Positions 7,259-14,508 of a stretch of DNA of 59,573 nt are shown here, piece after piece. Position numbers and translations under genes: made by a program. The notes below the pieces were generated by a model that did not search any database, was not told the DNA's origin, and saw only the letters and a program-made list of their open reading frames with translations. The stretch spans positions 1 to 59,573 of the forward strand of contig CANPTT010000010.1 in NCBI GenBank assembly GCA_947577065.1, written 5' to 3'. This DNA is from an uncultured Pseudoflavonifractor sp. (lineage in GTDB: Bacteria; Bacillota; Clostridia; Oscillospirales; Oscillospiraceae). Every line of letters begins with the position of its first letter. Positions within the stretch are counted from its first letter, which is position 1.

Positions 7259-8039
7259 TAACATTCAGAGTAAGTATTTTTATGGCGGCGTTTCTGACGT
7301 TGGCTATATGCGTGAACGCAATGAGGACTTCCTTGCTTTTGAGGTCCTTCGGGAGGATATCCTTCTTGCTGTTGTCGCGGACGGCGCTGGGAGCCGCCAG
7401 TGTGGTTTTGAAATCCAGCCTGCTGTGATTGCGGCGACTGAAATTGTGGGGGTAGTCAAGCGCTTTTTTACGTCAAATCCTGAATTTCTGGAGAAGTATC
7501 CTATCGAAGTGCTCAATGAGGCAATGGCTGTTGCCAATCGCACCATTGGGGTATTTAAGGTCGCCAACGAAGACCTATATTCCGGGTTTGGTGTATGCGC
7601 TACCTGTTGCCTCGTAATAGGGGAAAAATTTTTCTTCGCTCACTGTGGCAATACTCGGCTCTATATGGTGCGACACCTTCAAGATGACTCGGCCCGAATT
7701 TTGCAGTTGACCAATGACCATACCTTGGCAGCTCGCATGGTTAAGGATGGTACGCTCAATGCAGAAGAATACTACAGCCATCCGTCTCGCAATACTTACA
7801 CCAGCGGTCTTGGGTTTGTTGATACGCCGGAAATTCAAACGTATAGTGCCACGCTCAAAAAGGGCGATTTGTTGGCCTTGACTACAGACGGCATTCATTA
7901 TGCAATCAACCCGGAATCTATTAAGAACATCATCCTTGAAAGTGATGGTTGGGAATCTGCCGCGAACGCTCTCATTAGTGGCGCGAAAATGCGGGAGATG
8001 GTTGATAACATGACCGCGGCTATTATTTACTACCTATAA
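7251..8039 (+). CDS. PP2C-family serine/threonine protein phosphatase
   Basis: A metal-dependent protein phosphatase of 262 aa. The PP2C motifs are present in order: RERNED at about 21-26, VADGAG at 42-47 (metal-binding Asp44-Gly45), TTDG at 211-214 and DNMTAAIIY at 252-260. ATG 7251 is preferred (GAAAGGA upstream); an earlier in-frame ATG at 7224 lies inside the previous gene without a ribosome-binding site. It overlaps the 281-aa gene by eight bases. No kinase, FHA or von Willebrand domain gene is visible next to it, unlike many phosphatase-kinase pairs. The cysteine-rich CATCCLVIG strand in the core is unusual. Confidence 0.88.
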   Translation: MSNNIQSKYFYGGVSDVGYMRERNEDFLAFEVLREDILLAVVADGAGSRQCGFEIQPAVIAATEIVGVVKRFFTSNPEFLEKYPIEVLNEAMAVANRTIGVFKVANEDLYSGFGVCATCCLVIGEKFFFAHCGNTRLYMVRHLQDDSARILQLTNDHTLAARMVKDGTLNAEEYYSHPSRNTYTSGLGFVDTPEIQTYSATLKKGDLLALTTDGIHYAINPESIKNIILESDGWESAANALISGAKMREMVDNMTAAIIYYL

Positions 8040-8081
8040 ACAGCTCAAAGGAATCACGAATTATAAATGAGGGGATTTAAT

Positions 8082-9272
8082 TTGAAAAACACAATGAAAA
8101 GTATCGTCCGTATGATTGCCACTGCTGGCTTGGCGTTAGTCCTTTCTTTGCCAGTTCATGCAGCGGAGCAATCCAGCATTCAAGTCCTTGTTGATGGCCA
8201 ACCCGTAGTGTGGACAGACGCTATTCCTTTCGCAAATAAGGATAGTCGTACTATGGTTCCGCTCCGAGCCACTGCCGAGGCTATGGGTCTTGATGTGGTT
8301 TGGGATGCCGAAAACGGGCGGGCAGTGTTTTCAAAATCATATGATGAGTTCACTCTTTCTGTTGAATTTATCCCTCGTATTTATGCGTTCGTAGTCAAAG
8401 ATGGCATTCACTTTGACGAAACCAAGTATATGGATACGGCCACGGAGGCCATCAACGGGCGAGTATACGCACCGGTTAGATTTTTGGCCGAAGAGTTTGG
8501 GTATCAGGTAGATTGGGATGCGATGAACAATGCAGTGGTAATGGCATCCGGTCAACCGCTTCCATCGCAGCGGGAACGTCCTACCAAGTTTGTAGTGGAT
8601 GGCGTAGATGCAGACGCAATTTATGCCGCTATTGCTCAGGCCGGAGATGATTATCAGGCAGAATATGAAATTATCTTCTCTGGGTGTAAATCGCGTGAAG
8701 AGGCAAAACAAGTTCGCCGCACTATCATTGCAAAGCATCAGGAAGCGCGCCCTGAATTGAATTTCGGTAAGTATTCCGCTTCGAACCGTTATGTTTTGGA
8801 GGGCGTATCCACAACTGTTACGGTTTGCGGTGCCCGAACGGAAGCTGGCGAGTCGTGTACAGAAATCGCGTTCCGAGATGGCCTTCAGCTCATGCAACAA
8901 ATGATGGCCGAAGGATTGTTGACGGAAGGTATGACCGAATACGAAAAAGCTAAGTGTATTTACGATAAACTGCTGGAAATATACACCTACGACAAGTCGG
9001 ATGACTACGTTGCGTCTGCTTGGTCTGTATTTGAGCGAAATCGAGGGAACTGTTCTGGGTACACCAGCGCGTATAATATGTTGCTCCGGTTCTGTGGAAT
9101 CAAGTGTAAGGGGCAAGGCGGTTATGCTGACCAAGGTAGTCACCTTTGGTCTGTGGCACTATTAGACGGCAGAGAGTGCCATATTGACGTCGTGGCTGAA
9201 AAGTTTGACGTTTCTCCTGAATATCAGAAAGCAATATGCCCTGTATGGGATGAGGCGGTGGAGTATGAGTAA
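8082..9272 (+). CDS. Secreted copper-amine-oxidase-N / transglutaminase-like protein
   Basis: A 396-aa exported protein. The start is probably TTG 8082, placed just after GAGGGG; ATG 8067 and ATG 8094 are alternatives. A Sec signal peptide covers about residues 1-28 (ends PVHAAEQ). The copper amine oxidase N-terminal-like domain at about 35-160 contains the stalk repeat motifs VPLRATAEAMG...VVWD and APVRFLAEEFGYQVDW. After a linker, a transglutaminase-like cysteine domain follows at about 235-390 with GNCSGYTSAYN (Cys324), SHLWSV (His354) and HIDV (Asp369) as a likely triad. The role could be cell-wall peptide cleavage or crosslinking. It follows the phosphatase by 42 bases and overlaps the next gene by eight. 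Confidence 0.85.
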   Translation: MKNTMKSIVRMIATAGLALVLSLPVHAAEQSSIQVLVDGQPVVWTDAIPFANKDSRTMVPLRATAEAMGLDVVWDAENGRAVFSKSYDEFTLSVEFIPRIYAFVVKDGIHFDETKYMDTATEAINGRVYAPVRFLAEEFGYQVDWDAMNNAVVMASGQPLPSQRERPTKFVVDGVDADAIYAAIAQAGDDYQAEYEIIFSGCKSREEAKQVRRTIIAKHQEARPELNFGKYSASNRYVLEGVSTTVTVCGARTEAGESCTEIAFRDGLQLMQQMMAEGLLTEGMTEYEKAKCIYDKLLEIYTYDKSDDYVASAWSVFERNRGNCSGYTSAYNMLLRFCGIKCKGQGGYADQGSHLWSVALLDGRECHIDVVAEKFDVSPEYQKAICPVWDEAVEYE

Positions 9273-9444
9273 TTTACCTTTATCTGAACGAGGTGCTATT
9301 GCAAATAGTGTAGCCAATTTCGTCTTGGAAAACCCGGAGTATACAAACATTTTGGAGGCATATAATGCTTGGGTGCAAAAAGAACGATATCGTGATTTCC
9401 CTTGGGGAGATGCGGATATCCCGCAAAATATCGCAACTTGTTGA
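9265..9444 (+). CDS. Small hypothetical protein (59 aa)
   Basis: ATG 9265 lies eight bases before the end of the transglutaminase-like gene, with a GGAG-type site just upstream, so translation is coupled. The product (MSNLPLSERGAIANSVANF..., ending DADIPQNIATC) is a short helical, soluble protein with a single terminal cysteine. No family is recognised. The longer frame from 9184 overlaps the previous gene and lacks support. Confidence 0.55.
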   Translation: MSNLPLSERGAIANSVANFVLENPEYTNILEAYNAWVQKERYRDFPWGDADIPQNIATC

Positions 9445-9497
9445 GTGCTTTCATCATAACAAATTGTGAAAATATTGAAAACCGCGGAAACTTCTAT

Positions 9498-9704
9498 ATG
9501 AGCAAAATTTGTAAATTTTCTGTGAATTATTGCGATATTGCTATTTTGATACCGATAGAGTATAATGAATGGGCCTATGAACTTGCAACACGAACCCAAC
9601 TAAAATTAAATATTGATTCAGGCTTAGCACAAAATACTTTAACTCCATCCCCAATAAAACATACGCGTTGTCCCATGAATTCTGGCACGAAGAAAAGAGC
9701 CTGA
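9498..9704 (+). CDS. Doubtful small ORF (68 aa)
   Basis: A possible small gene from ATG 9498, preceded only by a weak GCGGAAA. The inverted island box CTTCTATATGAGC overlaps its start. The product has no recognisable domain and its last codons run into the terminator at 9697-9740. It could be a small island gene or chance. Confidence 0.2.
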   Translation: MSKICKFSVNYCDIAILIPIEYNEWAYELATRTQLKLNIDSGLAQNTLTPSPIKHTRCPMNSGTKKRA

Positions 9705-9740
9705 AGCGGATTGTATTCCGCCTCGGACTCTCTTTTTTTT
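9697..9740 (+). terminator. Terminator at the island edge
   Basis: Imperfect hairpin GAGCCTGAAGCGGA / TCCGCCTCGGACTCTC followed by eight T. It closes the island gene run; base composition becomes GC-rich a few dozen bases later. Confidence 0.7.
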
Positions 9741-9848
9741 GCGCTATATTCCGCGCGGCCCCCGTAGTATCAAGCGTTATGACGCATTCAATACACGGAT
9801 GAGGTATTCTTCGGAGATGTTTGTCATGGATGGGGAGGGGGAGAGGTG

Positions 9849-9878
9849 TTGACAAAATTCGTGGGATAACAGTATCAA
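9849..9878 (+). promoter_or_regulatory. Promoter for the lrp-ispE operon
   Basis: A perfect TTGACA at 9849-9854 is followed after 18 bases by TATCAA. It lies about 120 bases before the Lrp start, leaving room for operator sites. Confidence 0.5.
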
Positions 9879-9995
9879 AATATATTGGATGAGGAGAGCG
9901 ACGGCGTTCGCTGAAATGTCCCATTGCAGGCCAGAGTCCGGCTTGTGATACGGCAGCCTGAAGTTATCCACTACACAAAGACGGAGGGATCCTTT

Positions 9996-10484
9996 ATGAA
10001 CAATGAGATCAAGCTTCTCCAGCTTTTGGAGAGCGACTGTACCCTGACCACCGAACAGCTTTCCGCTATGACCGGCCTTTCCCCTGAAGAGGTGAGGGCG
10101 CAGGTCAAACGGCTGGAGGAGGAGCATCTTATTCTGGGCTATTGCGCCGTGGTAGATTGGGACCGCACCGACCGGGAGGCAGTTACCGCCCTCATTGAGG
10201 TGAAGGTGACTCCCCAGCGGGGGGAGGGCTTCGACCGGGTGGCCGAGCGGATCTATCAGTATGACGAGGTGGAGAGCGTCTATCTCATGTCCGGGGCCTT
10301 TGACCTCACCGTCATCATTTCGGGTCGCTCACTAAAGGAGGTGGCCCACTTTGTGGGGGAGAAACTGGCTACCATTGAGGATGTGACAGGGACTGCCACC
10401 CACTTTATCCTTCGCAAGTACAAGGAAAATCATCTGATCTTCGAAAAGCGGGAAGAGCAGCAGGAAAGGTTTGTGTTTGAGTGA
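9996..10484 (+). CDS. Lrp/AsnC-family transcriptional regulator
   Basis: A 162-aa feast/famine regulator. The N-terminal winged helix-turn-helix covers about residues 5-55 (LLQLLESDCTLTTEQLSAMT...VKRLEEEHLILGYCAVV). The C-terminal RAM domain, about 65-150, carries VYLMSGAFDLTVIISG, the effector-pocket glycine region. ATG 9996 follows ACGGAGGG; upstream in-frame codons lack a site. Its stop overlaps the start of the aminotransferase gene, the usual pairing in Clostridia, so it probably controls that gene in response to an amino acid. Confidence 0.92.
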   Translation: MNNEIKLLQLLESDCTLTTEQLSAMTGLSPEEVRAQVKRLEEEHLILGYCAVVDWDRTDREAVTALIEVKVTPQRGEGFDRVAERIYQYDEVESVYLMSGAFDLTVIISGRSLKEVAHFVGEKLATIEDVTGTATHFILRKYKENHLIFEKREEQQERFVFE

Positions 10485-11650
10485 TGATAGACTACGATAA
10501 GATACTCTGCGACAGAATTAAAAAGGTCCAGCCCTCGGGCATCCGCAAATACTTCGACCTGCTCCAGGGGATGGAGGGAGGGATCTCTCTCGGCATTGGG
10601 GAGCCCGACTTTGTGACTCCCTGGCACATACGGGATGCGGGTATTTACTCCCTGGAAAAGGGGTTTACCAAGTACAGTCCCAACGCCGGCCTTTCCGATT
10701 TGCGGCAGGCCATTTCTCGATACATGAAGCGCCGCTTTGATCTGGAGTACGCCCCCATTGGCCAGCTCCTGGTCACGGTGGGGGGCAGCGAAGGCCTGGA
10801 CCTCTGCTTCCGCTGTCTTCTGGAGCCGGGAGATGAGGTCATCATCCCCACTCCCTCCTTTGTCTGCTACGGACCTCTGGTGTCCATGCTCCATGCCCGG
10901 CCTGTATATGTGGAGACAAAGGCGGAAAATGAATTCCGCCTTACCGCGGAAGAGCTGAAAGCGGCTCTTTCCCCCAGGACAAGGGCGGTGGTGTTGCCTT
11001 TCCCCAACAATCCCACCGGCGGCATTATGAGCCGGGAGGACCTGGAGGCCTTGGCGGACGTTCTCCGAGGCACCGACATTATGGTGATCTCTGACGAGAT
11101 CTACGCCGAGTTGACCTATGGCCAGCACCATGTCTCTATGGCAAACCTTCCCGATATGTATGAGAGGACCATTGTCATCAACGGCTTCTCCAAGGCATAC
11201 TCCATGACAGGTTGGCGGCTGGGCTATGTCTGCGGGCCCAAGCCCCTTATTGCCGCCATGACCAAGCTTCACCAATATGCCATCATGTGCGCTCCCACCA
11301 CCAGCCAGTATGCCGCTATTGAGGCGCTGAACAATGGAGACGGGGATATTGAGTCCATGAAGGAGGAGTATGACGGTCGACGCCGGTTTTTGGTGGACGG
11401 CTTCCGCCGCTTGGGTCTGAGTTGCTTTGAGCCCCGGGGCGCCTTCTACACCTTCCCCTGTATTCGTTCCACGGGCCTTACCTCCGCGGAATTTTGTGAC
11501 AGATTTTTGGAGGCTGAGCACGTGGCGGTTATTCCCGGTACTGCCTTCGGGCCTGGCGGTGAGGGCTTTGTGAGGGCCTGCTATGCCGCCTCCATGAAGG
11601 ATCTGGGCGAAGCACTGGACCGACTGGAACGGTTTTTGAAAACCCTGTGA
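10484..11650 (+). CDS. PLP-dependent aminotransferase, class I/II
   Basis: A fold-type I aminotransferase of 388 aa. The PLP pocket is visible: GGSEGLDLCFR, the NPTGG loop, SDEIYAELTY (PLP-binding Asp), and NGFSKAYSMTGWRLGY with the Schiff-base lysine. A late Arg near the C-terminus (EGFVRACYA) fits the substrate carboxylate contact. Start ATG 10484 overlaps the regulator stop as TGATG; GTG 10481 is an alternative closer to AGGAAAGG. Exact substrate is unknown. Neighbouring thrH and DUF1015 suggest a serine, threonine or aspartate-family amino acid, but this is inference. Confidence 0.9.
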   Translation: MIDYDKILCDRIKKVQPSGIRKYFDLLQGMEGGISLGIGEPDFVTPWHIRDAGIYSLEKGFTKYSPNAGLSDLRQAISRYMKRRFDLEYAPIGQLLVTVGGSEGLDLCFRCLLEPGDEVIIPTPSFVCYGPLVSMLHARPVYVETKAENEFRLTAEELKAALSPRTRAVVLPFPNNPTGGIMSREDLEALADVLRGTDIMVISDEIYAELTYGQHHVSMANLPDMYERTIVINGFSKAYSMTGWRLGYVCGPKPLIAAMTKLHQYAIMCAPTTSQYAAIEALNNGDGDIESMKEEYDGRRRFLVDGFRRLGLSCFEPRGAFYTFPCIRSTGLTSAEFCDRFLEAEHVAVIPGTAFGPGGEGFVRACYAASMKDLGEALDRLERFLKTL

Positions 11651-11669
11651 GGAAAGGAGCGGGCTGGGT

Positions 11670-12272
11670 ATGAATGTTGTCTGCCTTGACATGGAGGGAG
11701 TTCTTGTCCCTGAGATTTGGATCGCCTTTGCTGAAGAGAGCGGGATCCCGGAGTTCAAACGCACCACGCGGGATGAACCCGATTATGACAAACTGATGAG
11801 CTGGCGGCTGGGCATTTTGAAGGAGCACGGCCTGGGACTGAAGGAGATCCAGGCCACCATTGCCAGGATCGACCCGCTACCGGGAGCCAAGTCCTTTTTG
11901 GACGAGCTGCGGAGCCTGACCCAAGTCATCATCCTCAGCGATACGTTTGAACAGTTTGCCAAGCCTTTGATGGAAAAGCTGGGTTGGCCCACCATTTTCT
12001 GCAACACGCTGGAGGTAGCCTCCAATGGGGAGATCACAGGTTTTCAGATGCGCTGCGAAAAGTCTAAGCTCACCACGGTGAAAGCGCTCCAGTCCTGCGG
12101 ATTTGATACCATCGCCGCGGGGGACAGCTATAACGACCTGGGCATGATCCAGCAGAGTAAAGCGGGTTTTCTTTTTAAGAGCACTGCCCAGATCAAGGCG
12201 GACCACCCGGAAGTGCCCGCCTATGAGGAATTTGACGAGTTGCTGGTTGCCATCAAGTCTGCTCTGGACTAA
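11670..12272 (+). CDS. thrH: Phosphoserine phosphatase / homoserine phosphotransferase ThrH
   Basis: A HAD-superfamily enzyme of 200 aa, matching the length of ThrH. HAD motif I reads CLDMEGVLVPE, with Glu replacing the second Asp as in ThrH. Motif II is LSDTFEQF and motif IV is AAGDSYNDLGM. ThrH hydrolyses phosphoserine and can transfer phosphate to homoserine. It lies 19 bases after the aminotransferase, whose product could feed serine synthesis. The sequence TTRDEPDYDKLM in the cap region is typical of the family. Confidence 0.88.
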   Translation: MNVVCLDMEGVLVPEIWIAFAEESGIPEFKRTTRDEPDYDKLMSWRLGILKEHGLGLKEIQATIARIDPLPGAKSFLDELRSLTQVIILSDTFEQFAKPLMEKLGWPTIFCNTLEVASNGEITGFQMRCEKSKLTTVKALQSCGFDTIAAGDSYNDLGMIQQSKAGFLFKSTAQIKADHPEVPAYEEFDELLVAIKSALD

Positions 12273-12289
12273 AAAGGGAGGGATCAGGT

Positions 12290-13576
12290 ATGAATCAGGG
12301 CTTTGAAGGACTGGCCTTTGGCCCGGCTGATATCCTGCTGCCCCAAAACTGTGAGTACAGTAAGTGGGCGGTGGTGGCCTGCGATCAGTATACCTCTCAG
12401 CCGGAGTATTGGTCCCGGGTGGAGCGATATGTGGGCGGGGCGCCCTCTGCCCTTCGGATGATACTGCCCGAAAGCTGCCTGGACGGACCCAATGTGGAGA
12501 CAGACGTTATGGAGATCAACAACACCATGACCCGCTGCCTCCGGGAGGGCTACTTCAAGGAGCTTCCCAACGCCCTGATCTATGTGGAGCGGACTTTGAA
12601 AAGTGGAAAGATCCGCCGGGGCCTGGTGGGAAAGGTGGACCTGGAGCAGTACGACTATGAGCCTGGAGCTTCAACTGCCGTCCGGGCTACGGAGGGAACG
12701 GTCATGAGCCGCATCCCCCCCCGGGTGGCGGTGCGGAAAAATGCCCCCATAGAGCTGCCCCATACGATGCTCCTCTGTGATGATCGTCAGCGGACGGTCA
12801 TTGAGCCTCTGGCGGCCCGGAAGGAGAAAATGACCATCCTTTATGATTTTGACCTGATGGAGGACAGTGGGCATGTGGCAGGCTGGCTTTTGGACGAGGA
12901 GAGCGCCAAGATGACGCAGGAGGCGCTGCAGGTCCTCTGTGCTCCTGAAGCCGTTCAAAAGCGCTATGGCCTGGAGCAGGGAGAATTCCCTGTATTCCAG
13001 TTTGCTGTGGGAGACGGGAACCACTCTCTGGCTACCGCCAAGGAGTGCTACGAGCGGCAAAAACGATTCACTCCGCCGGAGAAGTGGGAGGAATTGCCTG
13101 CCCGCTATGCCCTGTGCGAGGTGGTAAACCTTCACGATGACTCTCTGGAGTTTGAACCCATTCACCGAGTGATCTTTCACATCAAGGGCAGGGAGCTGCT
13201 GAACGCGATGCTCCAGGTATTCCCCGGCGCGTATGAGGGGGAGGGAGAGGGCCATGTTCTCCGTTACGTCTGGGCAGGGGGAGAGGGGGCTGTTACCGTG
13301 CCCAAGCCGGTCCATCAGCTTCCGGTGGGGACTCTTCAGAGCTTTTTGGACGACTACATCCCCGCCCATGGCGGCAGCGTGGACTACATCCACGGAGCTG
13401 ATGTGGCGGCAGAGCTGGGGCGTGGGAGTGGCAATATGGCTTTTTTGCTGGAGCCCATGAGCAAGGAGGAGCTATTTCCCACCGTGCTCCATGACGGGGT
13501 CCTGCCCCGAAAGACCTTCTCTATGGGGGAGGCCCATGACAAACGATTTTATTTGGAGGCCCGGAAGATCCGGTAA
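12290..13576 (+). CDS. DUF1015 family protein
   Basis: A 428-aa member of the conserved DUF1015 family. Recognisable blocks are the N-terminal WAVVACDQYTSQPEYW, the central VGDGNHSLATAKECYE, and a C-terminal FLLEPMSKEELF. The biochemical function is not established to my knowledge. The family often sits with serine-synthesis genes, and here it follows thrH by 17 bases with a GGGAGGG site, so the same pathway is the best guess. No signal peptide or membrane segment. Confidence 0.88.
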   Translation: MNQGFEGLAFGPADILLPQNCEYSKWAVVACDQYTSQPEYWSRVERYVGGAPSALRMILPESCLDGPNVETDVMEINNTMTRCLREGYFKELPNALIYVERTLKSGKIRRGLVGKVDLEQYDYEPGASTAVRATEGTVMSRIPPRVAVRKNAPIELPHTMLLCDDRQRTVIEPLAARKEKMTILYDFDLMEDSGHVAGWLLDEESAKMTQEALQVLCAPEAVQKRYGLEQGEFPVFQFAVGDGNHSLATAKECYERQKRFTPPEKWEELPARYALCEVVNLHDDSLEFEPIHRVIFHIKGRELLNAMLQVFPGAYEGEGEGHVLRYVWAGGEGAVTVPKPVHQLPVGTLQSFLDDYIPAHGGSVDYIHGADVAAELGRGSGNMAFLLEPMSKEELFPTVLHDGVLPRKTFSMGEAHDKRFYLEARKIR

Positions 13577-13585
13577 GGAGGTAGT

Positions 13586-14446
13586 ATGGCGTCTATTACA
13601 GTCTCCGCTCCCGCTAAGCTGAATCTGACCCTGGATGTGCTGGGGAAGCGGGAGGATGGCTACCATGAAATGAAGATGGTGATGCAGTCGGTATCCCTCT
13701 GCGATGAACTGACCCTGACGATAGAGAACGGGGAGGGTATCTCCTTGTCCGCTGATCTTGGATTTCTGCCCCTGGACGGCCGAAATCTGGCCGTGGCGGC
13801 GGCCCTGCGGCTCCGGGAGGAGACGGGGAAGGAGTGGGGGAAGCTTGCCATCGATTTAAAAAAGCGGGTCCCGGTCTGCGCGGGATTGGCCGGGGGCAGC
13901 TCCGATGCCGCTGCCGTTCTCCGGGGTCTGAACGAGCTGTGCGGCCTGGGCCTGAGTATGGAGAGGCTGGCTGAAATCGGGGAGAAGGTGGGTTCGGATG
14001 TGCCTTACTGTGTCCTGGGCGGAACAGCTCTGGCCCAGGGATGGGGGGAGAAGATCACCCCGCTCAGCCCTTTGCCTGAGTGCTTTGTAGTGCTGGCTAA
14101 GCCCGGGTTTCCTATTTCTACGCCCGAGTTGTTCGCCCGGCTGGACGCCCAGCGGTCACGGTGCCGCCCGGATACGGAGGGGGTGTTGAAAGCTCTGAGG
14201 GAAGGAGATCTTTCCGGTGTGGCCCGGCGGATGTTCAATGTGTTTGAGGAGATCCTGCCTCCCCGAAAACGGAGCCGGGTGGAGGAGCTGAAGGGAGAAC
14301 TGCTCCATTGCGGAGCCATGGGGGCCAGCATGAGCGGTACAGGCCCTACCGTTTTTGGCCTTTTTCTGAGAGAGGAGGAGGCCAAGGCGGCAGAGGAGCG
14401 GCTGAGGGGGATATGCCGCGAGGTTTTTTTGACACGGACCATCTGA
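13586..14446 (+). CDS. ispE: 4-diphosphocytidyl-2-C-methyl-D-erythritol kinase
   Basis: Phosphorylates CDP-methylerythritol in the non-mevalonate isoprenoid pathway. The 286-aa protein has the GHMP-kinase layout: SAPAKLNLTLDVLGKREDGYHE at the N-terminus, the ATP loop VPVCAGLAGGSSDAAA at about 95-110, and GASMSGTGPTVFG near the C-terminus. AAGGAGG precedes ATG 13586, nine bases after DUF1015, so it ends the operon before the strong terminator at 14452-14490. Confidence 0.96.
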   Translation: MASITVSAPAKLNLTLDVLGKREDGYHEMKMVMQSVSLCDELTLTIENGEGISLSADLGFLPLDGRNLAVAAALRLREETGKEWGKLAIDLKKRVPVCAGLAGGSSDAAAVLRGLNELCGLGLSMERLAEIGEKVGSDVPYCVLGGTALAQGWGEKITPLSPLPECFVVLAKPGFPISTPELFARLDAQRSRCRPDTEGVLKALREGDLSGVARRMFNVFEEILPPRKRSRVEELKGELLHCGAMGASMSGTGPTVFGLFLREEEAKAAEERLRGICREVFLTRTI

Positions 14447-14451
14447 ACGAT

Positions 14452-14490
14452 AAAAAGCCGTTCCCGGAGTATACCGGGAACGGCTTTTTA
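14452..14490. terminator. Bidirectional terminator between ispE and tctA
   Basis: AAAAAGCCGTTCCCGG / CCGGGAACGGCTTTTT has U-tracts in both directions and separates the convergent ispE and tctA. Confidence 0.92.
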
Positions 14491-14508
14491 ATCTGTTGAG
14501 AGGAAATA

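Noticed and set aside
9541-9924. Leftward frame across the island edge
   Set aside because: Crosses a terminator and has no ribosome site.
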